From contig OZ034972.1 in assembly GCA_964030785.1 (NCBI GenBank), forward strand, positions 16,193,131 through 16,257,130: a stretch of DNA of 64,000 nt, in the 5' to 3' direction. How positions within the stretch are numbered: the stretch's first letter is position 1; each line of letters begins with the position of its first letter. Under the pieces are notes generated by a model. The model worked only from the letters and a program-made list of their open reading frames with translations, was not told the DNA's origin and searched no databases. Origin of the DNA: Siderastrea siderea. Its lineage: Eukaryota; Cnidaria; Anthozoa; Scleractinia; Rhizangiidae. The translations under genes and the position numbers were made by a program. Of the stretch, positions 9,690 to 19,852 are shown one piece after another.

Positions 9690-10139
9690 TTTGCAGAATT
9701 TTCATGAACGTTGGTGTAGAAAATTACTGGCGATTTAATGGCATAAAAACCCCTTCGATGAAAGCAAGAACAAAGGTGCTAGCGAGCTTTGAAGCTGGCA
9801 TGAATTCGCCTAACTTGCCCTGGCACGTAAACATTATATCACTGAAACATAGAAGCCGATTCGGGAAAGTCCCTTGCTTTCGCCAAGTTGAATAATTCAA
9901 CAATGACATGCAAGCATTTTTTTGGCAGTTTTACTTTGCTTCGCCAAAATCTTTAGGGAAGGTTGTGTAGAAAAGTACAAGACATTCAATGGAGTTGACT
10001 TCTCTTTGATGAGAGCAAGGACGAAGGTGCTAGCGAACTTTGAAGCTGCCATGAATTCGCCTAACTTGCCCTGGCACGTAAACATTATATCACTGAAACA
10101 TAGAAGCCGATTCGGGAAAGTCCCTTGCTTTCGCCAAAT
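9690..10139 (+). repeat. Two tandem copies of a ~250-bp unit with a conserved short reading frame
   Basis: The segment around 9775-9888 recurs at 10026-10137 (offset 251 bases), nearly identical from GGTGCTAGCG to the TTTCGCCAA end; weaker similarity extends upstream to about 9700 and 9950. In both copies a frame reading TKVLA-FEA-MNSPNLPWHV...GKVPCFRQ is open. I do not recognise the product. It may equally be non-coding repeat. Confidence 0.7.
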
Positions 10140-10140
10140 C

Positions 10141-10618
10141 ATTCATGGAATCGTGGCCTAAAAGTAGACTTGTACATTTCTTTTTTCGGTAGATAACCGT
10201 TCCCTTTAGATTTTAGGACTATTTTTCTTTATCAATAAATTTAGAATTACGCTGAGATGTCAGTTCGTAAAAAAAAAAATTAATTGAGTCACGCTATGGT
10301 AAAACTATTTCATCACGTTCTTTTTTCGAGAGTGCTGGAACAGGTGAATGACCAAGAAATGAGGGATGGGAAAAGTAATCATTCATCGAATCGTGGCCTA
10401 AAAGTAGACTTGTACAATTCTTTTTTCGGTAGATAACCGTTCCCTTTAGATTTTAGGATTATTTTTCTTTATCAATAAATTTAGAATTACGCTGAGATGA
10501 CAGTTCGTTAAAAAAAAATGAATTGAGTCACGCTATGGTCAAGCTATTTCATCACGTTCTTTTTTCGAGAGTGCTGGAACGGGTGAATGACCAAGAAATG
10601 AGGGATGGGAAAAGTGTT
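10141..10618. repeat. 240-bp tandem duplication
   Basis: Positions 10141-10380 and 10381-10618 are two copies with a period of exactly 240 bases and only a few mismatches, from attcat-gaatcgtggcc through gatgggaaaagt. No coding function recognised. Confidence 0.9.
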
Positions 10619-10867
10619 GACACTATTAGGGATTCATGTTATCACAAGGAGAAGGGTGCAGAAAAGACGTGGGAAGGGTGGGGGCAGCACACATGTCAAA
10701 CGTTAGAAAAATCACCAACTTCAAAACTTTATACCACTTGGGCACATATCTTGAGTGACCGTAATAAATTTGCACCCCGAGGGGAGGGGGAAAATGGCGG
10801 GGTCCAATGCCCCCGGGGCTTTTCTTGTTTCTGGAGAAAAGATCTAGACAAATGATGTTTTTGATGG

Positions 10868-10900
10868 ACTATATATGTATATATATATATATATATATAT
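10868..10900. repeat. Short (TA)n microsatellite
   Basis: About 33 bases of TA repeat just outside the following MITE. Confidence 0.9.
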
Positions 10901-10903
10901 GTA

Positions 10904-11094
10904 TTTAGTATACATCTACTAGCATTCTATCACTAATGCTGTTCTCTGATTGGCTACGCTACTCACTATCTACTCTGTTGTAGATAGTGAGTAGAGTGTT
11001 TTCCGCATGCGGTGTGACCTATTTATATCATTTTTCAATAAAAACATGTAGTGTCTGCTGTTAAGTTTTGAACGTCTAGTAGATTTATACTAAA
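10904..11094. mobile_element. MITE-like inverted-repeat element
   Basis: Terminal inverted repeats TTTAGTATA(C/A)ATCTACTAG at 10904-10922 and 11076-11094 (one mismatch) enclose a perfect 15-bp palindrome (10959-10973 with 10980-10994, loop TCTGTT). There is no coding capacity. The target duplication is unclear, so the superfamily is not assigned. Confidence 0.6.
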
Positions 11095-11209
11095 ACAATT
11101 AGATTATTCGCTCTCGATTTCTATGCATGATAGTTGATTCGGCCTTCAGCCTCATCAACTATCAGCCTCATCAACTATCACGTGATAGAAATCTCAAGCT
11201 CTAATTGTT
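11094..11209. repeat. Fold-back repeat
   Basis: Imperfect inverted repeat running from AACAATTAG (11094) to CTAATTGTT (11209). The arms include gatttctat and gatagttgat, and a doubled agcctcatcaactatc lies in the centre. It abuts the preceding MITE and may be a second small fold-back element. Confidence 0.55.
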
Positions 11210-11210
11210 A

Positions 11211-11225
11211 AATATATATATATAC

Positions 11226-11272
<47 letters not shown>

Positions 11273-11297
11273 TAGATATATATATAGATATATATAT
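11211..11297. repeat. (TA)n microsatellite
   Basis: TA repeat with TACA and TAGA interruptions. Confidence 0.95.
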
Positions 11298-11633
11298 TTA
11301 TATAAACTTGAAAAATGGGCTACTCGGGTCTTGAGTACATGTGGTTTTATTAACAGCTCCTTCACTGTAGAACACTATCTTGACTCCACCAGTAATTATC
11401 ACTTGAACTACACACAGACACACATACATACTTCGCACCCAGTTGCTTCTCTTGTCCGTGCCATGGTCTATGATTCTGCAGTGCATCGCTTTTTCTCCCT
11501 CCTTCCTAAAAGGCTCTGCGTGGATTGATTGCCTTCCCATATTCCAATGTGAAAAGGAATAAATAAGTGGCAATTGGATACCAGTCTCACCTCGGACCAG
11601 CCGTCTACGACATGCTACAATATGTCCCAGTAG
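11298..11633. other. No gene recognised
   Basis: About 335 bp with an open frame on each strand but no recognisable protein feature. It may include upstream sequence or an intron of the RPA-like gene that follows. Confidence 0.4.
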
Positions 11634-12287
11634 AAAATCCTGAAAGGTTACGAACAATCTAGAGAACCAGTGGCATTGCTTAACATCACAGAGAAACGAA
11701 GTCTTCGCGACTCCTCAGAGGACGATCTCATCCTCAATAAAAGGTCATGCATCAAAGCAGCCAACAACAATGACCTTGGCTTTGAATACGCGCAGGGGAC
11801 GCCGGCTGTTCCACTGCAACTGATGAGTCTGGAAAATATTGCGTCAGCAGAAGAAGATGAACTTGTCTCTGTAAAAGGAACTTTGACTCTTCAAAAAGAC
11901 TCCGTGCAGAAGGTGGTGATGAAAGGTGGTTTTCTCATCCCCAGGTTAGAGCACTGTAAGAATACTGATGAGAAGGGCACAATTAAGCTCACATTGTGGG
12001 GAAGCGCAATTGATCAGGTCGTGAACAACCGCTGCCATGCCATCATGGATGTCTGTGTAAAGCAATTAAACTCAGCCAAGTATCTGACATCCACACCAGC
12101 CAGCACATTCACTGTTGTAGACGAGACCTATGATCCTCCAACAGCGGAATTCTTCAATACGCTGTTATGACACTACAACTATTCATGTCGGCAAAATCCG
12201 CCTAGCACACAACTACAAAACTTGGTTCTCTTGTACCAAATGTGGAAAACAGGTGACTCACGTCACCTCAACCACCAGCAGTCTCAT
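11634..12287 (+). pseudogene. RPA-like single-strand DNA-binding protein, first part (split by BEL-A)
   Basis: The frame is open from after TAG 11631-11633; there is no ATG, and ...gaaccag|tggcattg near 11669 could be a splice acceptor, so this looks like an internal exon. The middle (LQLMSLENIASAEEDELVSV to LTLWGSAIDQVVNN) resembles an RPA-type OB fold. A frameshift near 12160 moves the rest to another frame, reading TTIHVGKIRLAHNYKTWF, then a first zinc-ribbon half, CTKCGKQ. The coding sequence is cut at 12287 by BEL-A and resumes at 22969 with the second zinc-ribbon half. RPA-like genes occur both as host genes and as cargo of Helitrons; which applies is not clear. Confidence 0.6.
12283..12287. 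repeat. Left target-site duplication of BEL-A
   Basis: CTCAT directly before the LTR terminus TGTAGCC; the same CTCAT follows the 3' LTR at 22964-22968. Five bases is the usual BEL/Pao duplication. Confidence 0.93.
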
Positions 12288-12670
12288 TGTAGCCACGAGA
12301 GAGTTCTTTTCAATTGTTCCTAATTGTCGTATTGTTTTTTATCCTGTTCCGTTTTTTGTTGTTCTGTTTTCGCGCTTAAAGTTTTCATTTATTCTTAGAG
12401 TCGTGTTATGTTACCTGTACAGTCCTGCATGTATTCTCGTCCTATTGTTTCTGGAGATCAACATAAAAGTTTCGTTTCGCATATTTAAATCAGTTTTTTG
12501 TCACCGGAGTGCCGTACAGATCTTGTAAGTTTCGTATTTTCATTTATGTTTCTTTAGTTCGTTATTTGCTGTTTATTTATTTTTCTGTATTCTTACGAAT
12601 TTATGTAATTTCTTTTTAGTGAATCGTAAAGTTACAGGCGAATTTCAAGCTGTATGGAATGTTAATTACA
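12288..12670 (+). repeat. 5' LTR of BEL-A
   Basis: 383 bp, TG...CA, matching 21101-21406 plus 22884-22963 in the 3' LTR. No canonical TGG primer-binding site follows directly. Confidence 0.92.
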
Positions 12671-12697
12671 TAACATTCAAAGATCTGGTCGAGTGTT

Positions 12698-14530
12698 ATG
12701 TTGTCTGGATTCGAAAGTCAGAGTAGAAGGAGAGCCCATTCAGCAGAGGCCCTTGACAGCCTTCGATTAAAGAATTCGAGATCAGGATGCCTGTCCAGAG
12801 TTACAGCCTTGTATCGTGCCATAGGGTTTCTTCAAGAAGATGCAAAACATGTCAGAGAAGTCTCGGAGAAATTGTTAGAAATCGATGAAGTTTTCAGCCG
12901 TTTTGAGAAAGCACATTACCGATACATTGTAATGTTAACTGGCAACCTCGAAGAATTGGAAAAGGAACATTATCAAGAAAGAATGGAATTGGAGTTGAAG
13001 GTGAAACAATGGATCGACAGCTTTAATCTATGCGCCGAATCTCATGAAGGTTCAGAGATCCGTCCTGAAGATTCCATGAGCGCCGCTGGCTCCCGACAAA
13101 GTCACAGTAGCTCAAATCTGTCTATCAAGCAGCTCAAAGCCAAGCAAGCATTGGCGCATCTAAAGATGCAGCAACTGAGGCAAAAACAGAAGTTGCTACG
13201 TCAAGAAGAAGAGATGAAATTAAAGCGGCAAATTCTCGAAGTGCAATATGAGGTTCAACAAGCCGACCTTCAGATGAAAATGCTCGAAGAAGAGGACGCT
13301 ATTTTTAGTTACTCTCCAACCATTCCTGCCGAATTTAAACGATGTACTGGAGAATTAAATGGATATGCGGTTGCATATAAACCGGAAGACAGTAAGCCGT
13401 AAGTAGAGTGGAAACCTAGACCATACATTCCAAGTCAAACGTGACTTAAACCCTACGCCAAAGAGTTTGCAAGCTTGTCTGTCAGTGACCCCTCCACAGT
13501 TGTTGAAAAGAAGGATCCTGCCTTGTCTGAAGATGTACTAGACCGAATGGCTTTAACGATAATTCAGGGATTTGCGTTACCGAAACCAGAGTTAGCAACC
13601 TTTGATGGTAATCCTCTTGAGTACTGGAACTTTATTAAGTCATTCGAAACGAGTATTGAAAGTAACGCAATAAATGAAAGTGAGAAGCTTATGTATCTCA
13701 TTCAATACACGTTGGGTGAAGCAAAGAAGACGATCAAGAGTTGTTTGGTCGTGGACTCCTCAGTGGGATACCACCAAACTGCAAGGAAACTACCTGAAGA
13801 ACGATTTGGACACCCGTTCACAATTGCCTCAACGTACGTAGCTACATGTATTTTGACTGAAGGACCGCCATTGAAGCCATCGGATCGCACCGGATTGCTA
13901 GCATTTGCAGACCAGTTGAAGGATTGTGAACGTACCCTAGAGTCAATAGGATATCCAGATGAAATTAACAGCGCAGACAACTTAAGAAGAATTGTACAGA
14001 GGCTGCTGTTTCACCTCCGAACCAAGTTTGTCGAAGTAGCAGATAGTATTCAGCTATCTGGCAAGAGAACAAACATCAGTCATATTGCAGAATTCGTCAA
14101 AGTGAAAGCAAGAGCTGCCAACAATCCAGTGTTTGGTAGTGTAATTGATGCTGCTCGCAAAAGATCAGACGATTCAAGATGCAGATCAAAACCAAAGGGA
14201 GGCCCATCACTTGTTGAACGTGTTACTACCCTCAGTACTCAAGTGACCAACCCTAGCCGAAAGGAAAGTGCACCTTCAGCTTCCCGAAATGAAAAACACA
14301 CTGTGAGATATGGGATATGCCCAGCATGCAACGGACCTCATTTTTTGTCGAAATGTCAAATGTTCGAGAAGAAATCCTTTGAAGAACGACTGCAAATCAT
14401 GAGGAGGTCACACCTGTGACATATTTGTTTCAAGTACGGTCACATTGCAGTGGGATGTCCAGCCAAGAGTGCATGTCAAGTAGATGGGTGCACAAGAAAA
14501 CACCACACCTTGTTCCATCCCCTGCGCCAA
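12698..14530 (+). pseudogene. gag: BEL-A Gag
   Basis: ATG 12698 opens 234 residues ending at 13402. This part has a long coiled coil (IKQLKAKQALAHLKMQQL to about residue 205). After stops near 13400-13442 the frame resumes (13475-14419) with a DUF1759-type capsid: [19 protein letters not shown], then [16 protein letters not shown]. Next come zinc-binding [13 protein letters not shown] and, after TGA 14417-14419, [24 protein letters not shown] knuckle sequence with HHTLFHP. The coiled-coil extension in front of the capsid is a feature of this BEL lineage. The gene has at least three interruptions. Confidence 0.85.
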
Positions 14531-14539
14531 TAAGATCCG

Positions 14540-15088
14540 ATGGACAGCACGGCTAGCGTAACAGACGCTGAAGTACAAGTAAGCAGTTCTACACCAGTTC
14601 AGGCCGGGCAAACCAACAGTACTTCAACAGGAGGAGGAAAGGTGTGCCTGAGGGTACTTCCTGTAGAGGTACGAAGTCGTGACACCAAGAAGACGGTGGA
14701 GACATATGCCCTTCTTGATAACAGATCGGACCTCTCGTGTGATAATAACCTAGGTTCGGAGCTTGGAGTGCAAGGAGATACAAAAACATTCTTTTTGACG
14801 ACGCAAAAGAAAGAAGACAGTCCTAAAGTTGGTCAAGAAATCAGCCTAACAGTGGAGGCACTCGACGGTACCGACCGTGTAGACGTTAATAGGCTATGGA
14901 CTGTGGGTAAACTGAACGCTTCAAGTCGTAGCATCCCATCAGAGTATGATGTAAGAAAGTGGCCTCATTTGCACGATATTGACCTGCCAAGCATCAGTGA
15001 GAGGGAAGTCAAGTTAATCATAGGAAGCAATGCACCGGAAGCCTTCTGGGTATTAGTCGAAAGGCGTGGTAAGCGAGGAGAGCCATAG
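14540..15088 (+). pseudogene. pol: BEL-A aspartic protease region
   Basis: A 182-codon frame containing [14 protein letters not shown], the position of the retropepsin active site. The catalytic Asp (14717-14719) is present but the following Asp-x-Gly glycine is Arg (AGA 14723-14725), which should kill the enzyme. Downstream sequence ([20 protein letters not shown]) matches the usual BEL protease C-terminal side (a conserved LIGsN-type end). Confidence 0.8.
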
Positions 15089-15115
15089 GCGATATGATCT
15101 CCTCTTGGTTGGACC

Positions 15116-16143
15116 TTGATGGGGCCAATGGACAGAGTTGAAAGCGAAGAGTGTCATCACAATGTCAACTTCGTTCGCTTTGCGGAGAACCCAAAGGAAG
15201 ACGACGATCATTTGATGCAACAGCTTGAAAAGTTCTGGGAAATAGAGAACTGTGGAGTGATTCCCGACTCCAACGTGTCCGTGTCAGTGGAGGACAAAAA
15301 AGCACTTGCAATTATGGAAACCTCAGCCAAGATCGTGGATGGTCATTATGAAATAGCCCTCCCCTGGAGACAGCAGTGCCCACAGTTACCAAATAACCAG
15401 TGTATAGCAGAACGGAGATTGTATGGGTTAAAGAACAGGTTCCGGCAAGACAATGACCTGTTTGAAAATTACAAGGCAACCATAACAAGCTACCTTGACA
15501 AAAAACGCGCAAGAAGAGTGCCGGACGATGAGCTGATTGTCGACGATAAGCCACTGTGGTATCTACCCCACCACCCAGTGTCTAATAAGCCAGGCAAGAC
15601 AAGAGTAGTCTTTGACTGTGCAGCAAAATGTAGAGGAACATCTCTGAATGATCAGCTGTTTAGCGGACCGGACTTCACCGATCCCATTGTCGGAATATTG
15701 TCCAGATTTCATGAAGATCCAGTCGCGTTAGCTGCGGATGTAGATGCTTTTAGGTTTCTGTGGTGGCCGGACAGCAACCTGAACCAGGATCCAGCTATTT
15801 ATCGTGTGGAAGTGCATCTCTTTGGTGCCAATTCGTCTCCAAGCTGTGCCAATTTTGCTTTAAGAAAGACAGCGGAGGACAACAGAGGTGAATTCCCAGA
15901 GGACATAATAAATGCCATTAAGAGGAACTTTTATGTCGATGACTGTCCAAAATCGGTTAAATCCTCAGAGTGTGCCACTGAATTTGTCGTTCAGCTTCAA
16001 CATCTCTCTAAAGGCGGAATTCGACTAACCAAGTGGCTGTGTAACAGGGAAGAGGTCCTAGAATCGATTCCTGAATGCGAAAAAGCTCCATCTGTGCTAG
16101 ATCTTGATTTGGGACAAGAAAGACTGCCGGTTCAACGAACATT
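15116..16143 (+). pseudogene. pol: BEL-A reverse transcriptase, 5' part
   Basis: Typical [23 protein letters not shown], then [47 protein letters not shown], and the catalytic NFYVDD (YVDD at 15932-15943). Between AADVDA and FRFLWWP the usual stretch of about 15 residues around motif A is missing. The frame continues to RTL at 16143, where a TIR element is inserted; RT resumes at 19021. Confidence 0.88.
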
Positions 16144-16185
16144 GGGCAATTCCAGAAAATATCCATACACCACGACGGACGGCTT

Positions 16186-17330
16186 TTTGGAATTCCGAGG
16201 GCAAGGGGGGGTTCTTTGAACTGGAATTCTGAAGGCATGGGGGGGTACTTACATTTGGAATTCTGAAGGCTTAAAACTTTAAATTTTGTGGACGTTACCA
16301 GTTCGTAAATGAAGCACGACTGAACGACGCGACACTGATGACGACCGCGAAAGTGCAGGATACAAGAGAAGCATCCATAGATCTGGCATGTGTTGAAGAA
16401 AGCCGATAAAACTTGGGTTGTACATCAAATTCATGAATTTCTTGATGATGAATTTCAGATTAATAAAATACGAACAGATCTTTGTTCGCGTATGTACTGT
16501 AAACATCGCTCTCGTCGGCTGGACGGCGAAAACTTGCACCAGTCCCTTGCTTCTTTATTTAGGAACGCCTGCTTGATTTTGTACTTTGAGAGAGACACAA
16601 AAATACAAAAATATACCCAGCAAGAAATTATCTAACAAAGACTGAACAACTTTTTTTGATGTCGTTGAATCCCAGAAATTCTAAACATTTATTTATTTCT
16701 TTGAAGATAATTATTGTACATGTTACAGTTGCGATATCTAAAGAGCGACATAAGCACTGAAGTGTGCGACAAAACATTTTGATCACTAAAAACTCACTTG
16801 TGTAGAAACATTAGTTTTCTGTTATGTATGTAAATAAAAATTTTTAAGGTAACATATTGGGGTGCCTACTTAATCGGACAACCTTGGCGTAAAATAGGTA
16901 AGTTGTATTGTGATTGTGTTATACAGCAACTTTGAAGAAATGACGAAATAGTTTGCTCAAAAGTTAAAGAAATCGCAGCAGAAAATTTCGAATCAAAAGT
17001 GCTGGGAAACATGCAGTTGCGTTTTCTATTTTCATGAGTCAGTTATCTGTAAAACAAAAACTTTCCGCCAGTTGATGAGACAAAGATAAATGCTGGTAAC
17101 TGTGTTTCTATCGCAAACTGTACATATATGTCTCGCGGATTTTACAGGACGCATGTACTTCTTAATATTTCCTCACTGTGTTTGGCCTGGGTTTAAAACG
17201 GGATACAATCTAGCTAAGACCATTTGTGGCCAAAAACATCAACAAAGCAATTTTTAAAATCGATAACAAAACTTACTCTAATTTTGATTGTCTTAGTTCT
17301 TTACAATGTCTGCTGTTAAAATGTTTCCTG
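16186..17330. other. Interior of the TIR element, left side
   Basis: After the G-rich subterminal repeats (to about 16280), an 81-codon frame at 16390-16635 starts MLKKADKTWVV but has no recognisable domain. The rest is AT-rich with stops in all frames. No transposase signature is seen. Confidence 0.4.
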
Positions 17331-18011
17331 TCAAGGTGTATGATTTACGTTCCAGCAAATATCTAAACAGGGCTTTCTTCTTTGCATTCTATCCACACAC
17401 ACTTGTGAAACGGATGTCTCACAAACACAAATATGTCTTAAGTTGTTTAAGCTTTCAATGATATACATGACAGTGTTATCATCCACAAAGGCGTAAGGGA
17501 TAATTAGGCCGGTGAGTTGGCTGTTGTTGCTGACAATCTCTGTGATCTCTTCCTGGACAAAAAAGTAACCCTCTTGGCAATCCAGCATTCTCAAGGACGG
17601 ACAGTTCTTTACAACCATCAGTACGCCTTTCTTGCCGAACCCACAGACATCCTCAGGCGGAAAAGAAATATACTTAAGTTTCTTAAGGCCAATGATATCT
17701 GGAAGGCACGACTCACTGATTCGAGTTCCGATTAAGTTGAGTTCCACTAGCTCGCTGCTAATTTGTAGGATGCTTGATAATATTTTGTCACTGACACTTG
17801 TCCCTGACAGATTGAGGTGTCTCAGCCTGTTCAGTCCCGCTTGTAATATGCATGAACCATCCAATAAACGACTATTGAAGAAGTCTACTGCGGTGAGTGT
17901 TTTTGCAGCGGCGAATAAAGTTGACAGGTGACGATCTTCGCAGTGCGACTTTGTTATGGATATATCTTTCAGCAGAGTGATCGTGAAGGAGAATACTCCA
18001 CCTCCAGGAAA
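17331..18011 (-). CDS. Leucine-rich-repeat protein fragment (captured exon)
   Basis: On minus, a 226-residue open frame follows a good splice acceptor (TACAG| at 18012-18013): FPGGGVFSFTITLLKDIS..., and ends TAA-side at 17331. At least four LRR units are visible: LRHLNLSGTSVSDKILSSI, LVELNLIGTRISESCLPDI, LKKLKYISFP and SLRMLDCQEG, then LTGLIIPYAFVDD and LRHICVCETSVSQ. This is the pattern of F-box/ZYG11/AMN1-type LRRs. There is no ATG at its start, so it is probably the last exon of a multi-exon gene. It lies wholly inside the TIR element, which suggests transposon capture of host sequence. No stop interrupts it. Confidence 0.6.
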   Translation of the reverse strand, partial: FPGGGVFSFTITLLKDISITKSHCEDRHLSTLFAAAKTLTAVDFFNSRLLDGSCILQAGLNRLRHLNLSGTSVSDKILSSILQISSELVELNLIGTRISESCLPDIIGLKKLKYISFPPEDVCGFGKKGVLMVVKNCPSLRMLDCQEGYFFVQEEITEIVSNNSQLTGLIIPYAFVDDNTVMYIIESLNNLRHICVCETSVSQVCVDRMQRRKPCLDICWNVNHTP

Positions 18012-18975
18012 CTGTACGCAAAATAATCCGCTTAGTAAAATGGATAAAAGAAAAGAAAGAAAAGTTGAGTTTCAGTCAAACGAAAACGGAATTGCTCATA
18101 ACTCAGTCCTTTGCGTGGCATTAAACAAATATTCACCTGGCTTATATAACTAAGCGTGAGCAGAAAATAAGTGAACGAAACTCCAGGAATAAGTCATATT
18201 CTAGGCTTAAAAAAATAGCACATTATTTTGGTACTGTACAGCATGTTCCAGTATGTGAACTTCTTGTTTTATTTCCAGTTATTTAGCAAATACCATTTCT
18301 GTTTAATATGAGTTATTTGTAGTTCCATTGGACAGACGATCCAGCAGACTTGAGAGTTTTTTAATGACATCCGTCAGATATTGCTTGTAAATCTTGGGTT
18401 GACTAGTTACTGGCCATCTGTCAGGTAATTAAAGTAATTTTCAAAATGGCAGTTAATAGCTTCGAGAACCTGACTTAGGATATCCGCAGGCATGATGTAT
18501 ACTGCACATAGTCCTAAAAAATTAAAGCGAGCGCCATTTTTGAAATACGCAGGATTGGGCACGACTGTTGACCCTGCAGGCTCAAATTCAATATGGCGGA
18601 TGTGTCAGAGCACGCGATCGCCTTCGATCGTAATATCTTCCGAGTGTACAAACTTATATCACACAATATTTTTATTTTAATGTTCTGTAGCAGTTTGGTA
18701 TAATGTAAAATTTCTGTAGGTTGTAGCTGGTGCACAAAGGTAAGCAGAAATCATTTTTTTTCCAATTTTTTCCCACAAAAGTGGAGTGATGTGAAACCGA
18801 TTGACGTAAAATAGCCCAAGTTGGGCATTTTGTGAACACATTTCGTAATTCCGAAGGGTTTGAGGAAAAAAGGGAAATTCCGAGGGGGAGGGGGGGTTAA
18901 CGATTATGGAATTCTGAGGGCATGGGGGGTAATGCATTTTGGAATTTCCGAAGGCAAGGGGGGGTTAAAATATTG
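18012..18975. other. Interior of the TIR element, right side
   Basis: Possible intron and upstream sequence of the LRR exon on minus. G-rich subterminal units (aattcc-agggggagggggg) lie at about 18870-18965. No other gene recognised. Confidence 0.4.
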
Positions 18976-19017
18976 AAGCCGTCCGTCGTGGTGTATGGAT
19001 ATTTTCTGGAATTGCCC

Positions 19018-19652
19018 ATTGGGACTCAAGTGGGATATGGAGAGTGACAAGTTTACCTTCAACGTGGATCTTAAAGACAAGCCAAATACCCGCAGAGGTA
19101 TACTTTCTTTAACAAGCTCAGTGTACGATCCACTCGGTTTCTTAGCACCAATCATCCTCCCTGAAAAGAAATTGCTGCAGGACCTCTGCAGAAAGAAACT
19201 TAATTGGGACGATCCAGTTGGAGAGATTGAAAGCCAGACGTGGGAGAAATGGAAAGAGCAACTGTCCAGTCTCTCGCAGATAGCAGTAAATTGATGCATC
19301 AAACCGGTCAACTTTGGAGAATTGAAGCTAGCCGAGCTACACAACCTTGCAGATGCTTCTCAAATCGCATACAGAGCAGTTTCGTACCTGAGACTTGTAG
19401 ATGTTGAGTAGAAAGTCCATTGTACGTTTCTCATGGGAAAATCTCGCCTTGCCCACCTGAAACCTATGACCATTCCGAGGTTGGAACTATCAGCCGCAGT
19501 CCTTGCTGTCCAGTTAGACAAAACGTTAAAAGAAGAGCTTGACATCCCAGTAGCTCAATCAACCTTTTGGTCGGACTCCACCTGTACATTAGAAATCAGT
19601 CAAAAAGGTTTCACGCATTTGTTGCGAATCGACTGACAGTTATCCACAAGAA
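19018..19652 (+). pseudogene. pol: BEL-A reverse transcriptase 3' part and RNase H start
   Basis: RT resumes with [17 protein letters not shown] and [20 protein letters not shown], which belong to the BEL thumb/connection. After a TGA near 19293 and one at 19410, RNase H-like sequence follows: [16 protein letters not shown] and [12 protein letters not shown] (catalytic Asp), broken by a frameshift. It runs into the assembly gap. Confidence 0.85.
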
Positions 19653-19852
19653 NNNNNNNNNNNNNNNNNNNNNNNNNNNNNNNNNNNNNNNNNNNNNNNN
19701 NNNNNNNNNNNNNNNNNNNNNNNNNNNNNNNNNNNNNNNNNNNNNNNNNNNNNNNNNNNNNNNNNNNNNNNNNNNNNNNNNNNNNNNNNNNNNNNNNNNN
19801 NNNNNNNNNNNNNNNNNNNNNNNNNNNNNNNNNNNNNNNNNNNNNNNNNNNN
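19653..19852. other. Assembly gap (200 N)
   Basis: Exactly 200 Ns; probably a fixed-size placeholder, so true length is unknown. Confidence 1.

Larger units (their letters stand above)
16144..19017. mobile_element. TIR DNA element carrying an LRR exon, inserted in BEL-A RT
   Basis: Perfect 42-bp terminal inverted repeats (GGGCAATTCCAGAAAATA... at 16144-16185 and 18976-19017) flanked by ATT at 16141-16143 and 19018-19020. Removing it restores the BEL RT frame across the junction. Just inside both ends is a G-rich unit ggaatt-cgaaggcaagggggg in three or so copies, in the same orientation at each end. No transposase was recognised. The 3-bp ATT duplication and GGGCAATTCC terminus do not match a superfamily I can name confidently. 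It carries an LRR reading frame on minus. Confidence 0.85.

Noticed and set aside
11298..11657. 119-codon frame on minus
   Set aside because: No domain, no conservation evidence; overlaps the probable upstream region of the RPA-like gene.
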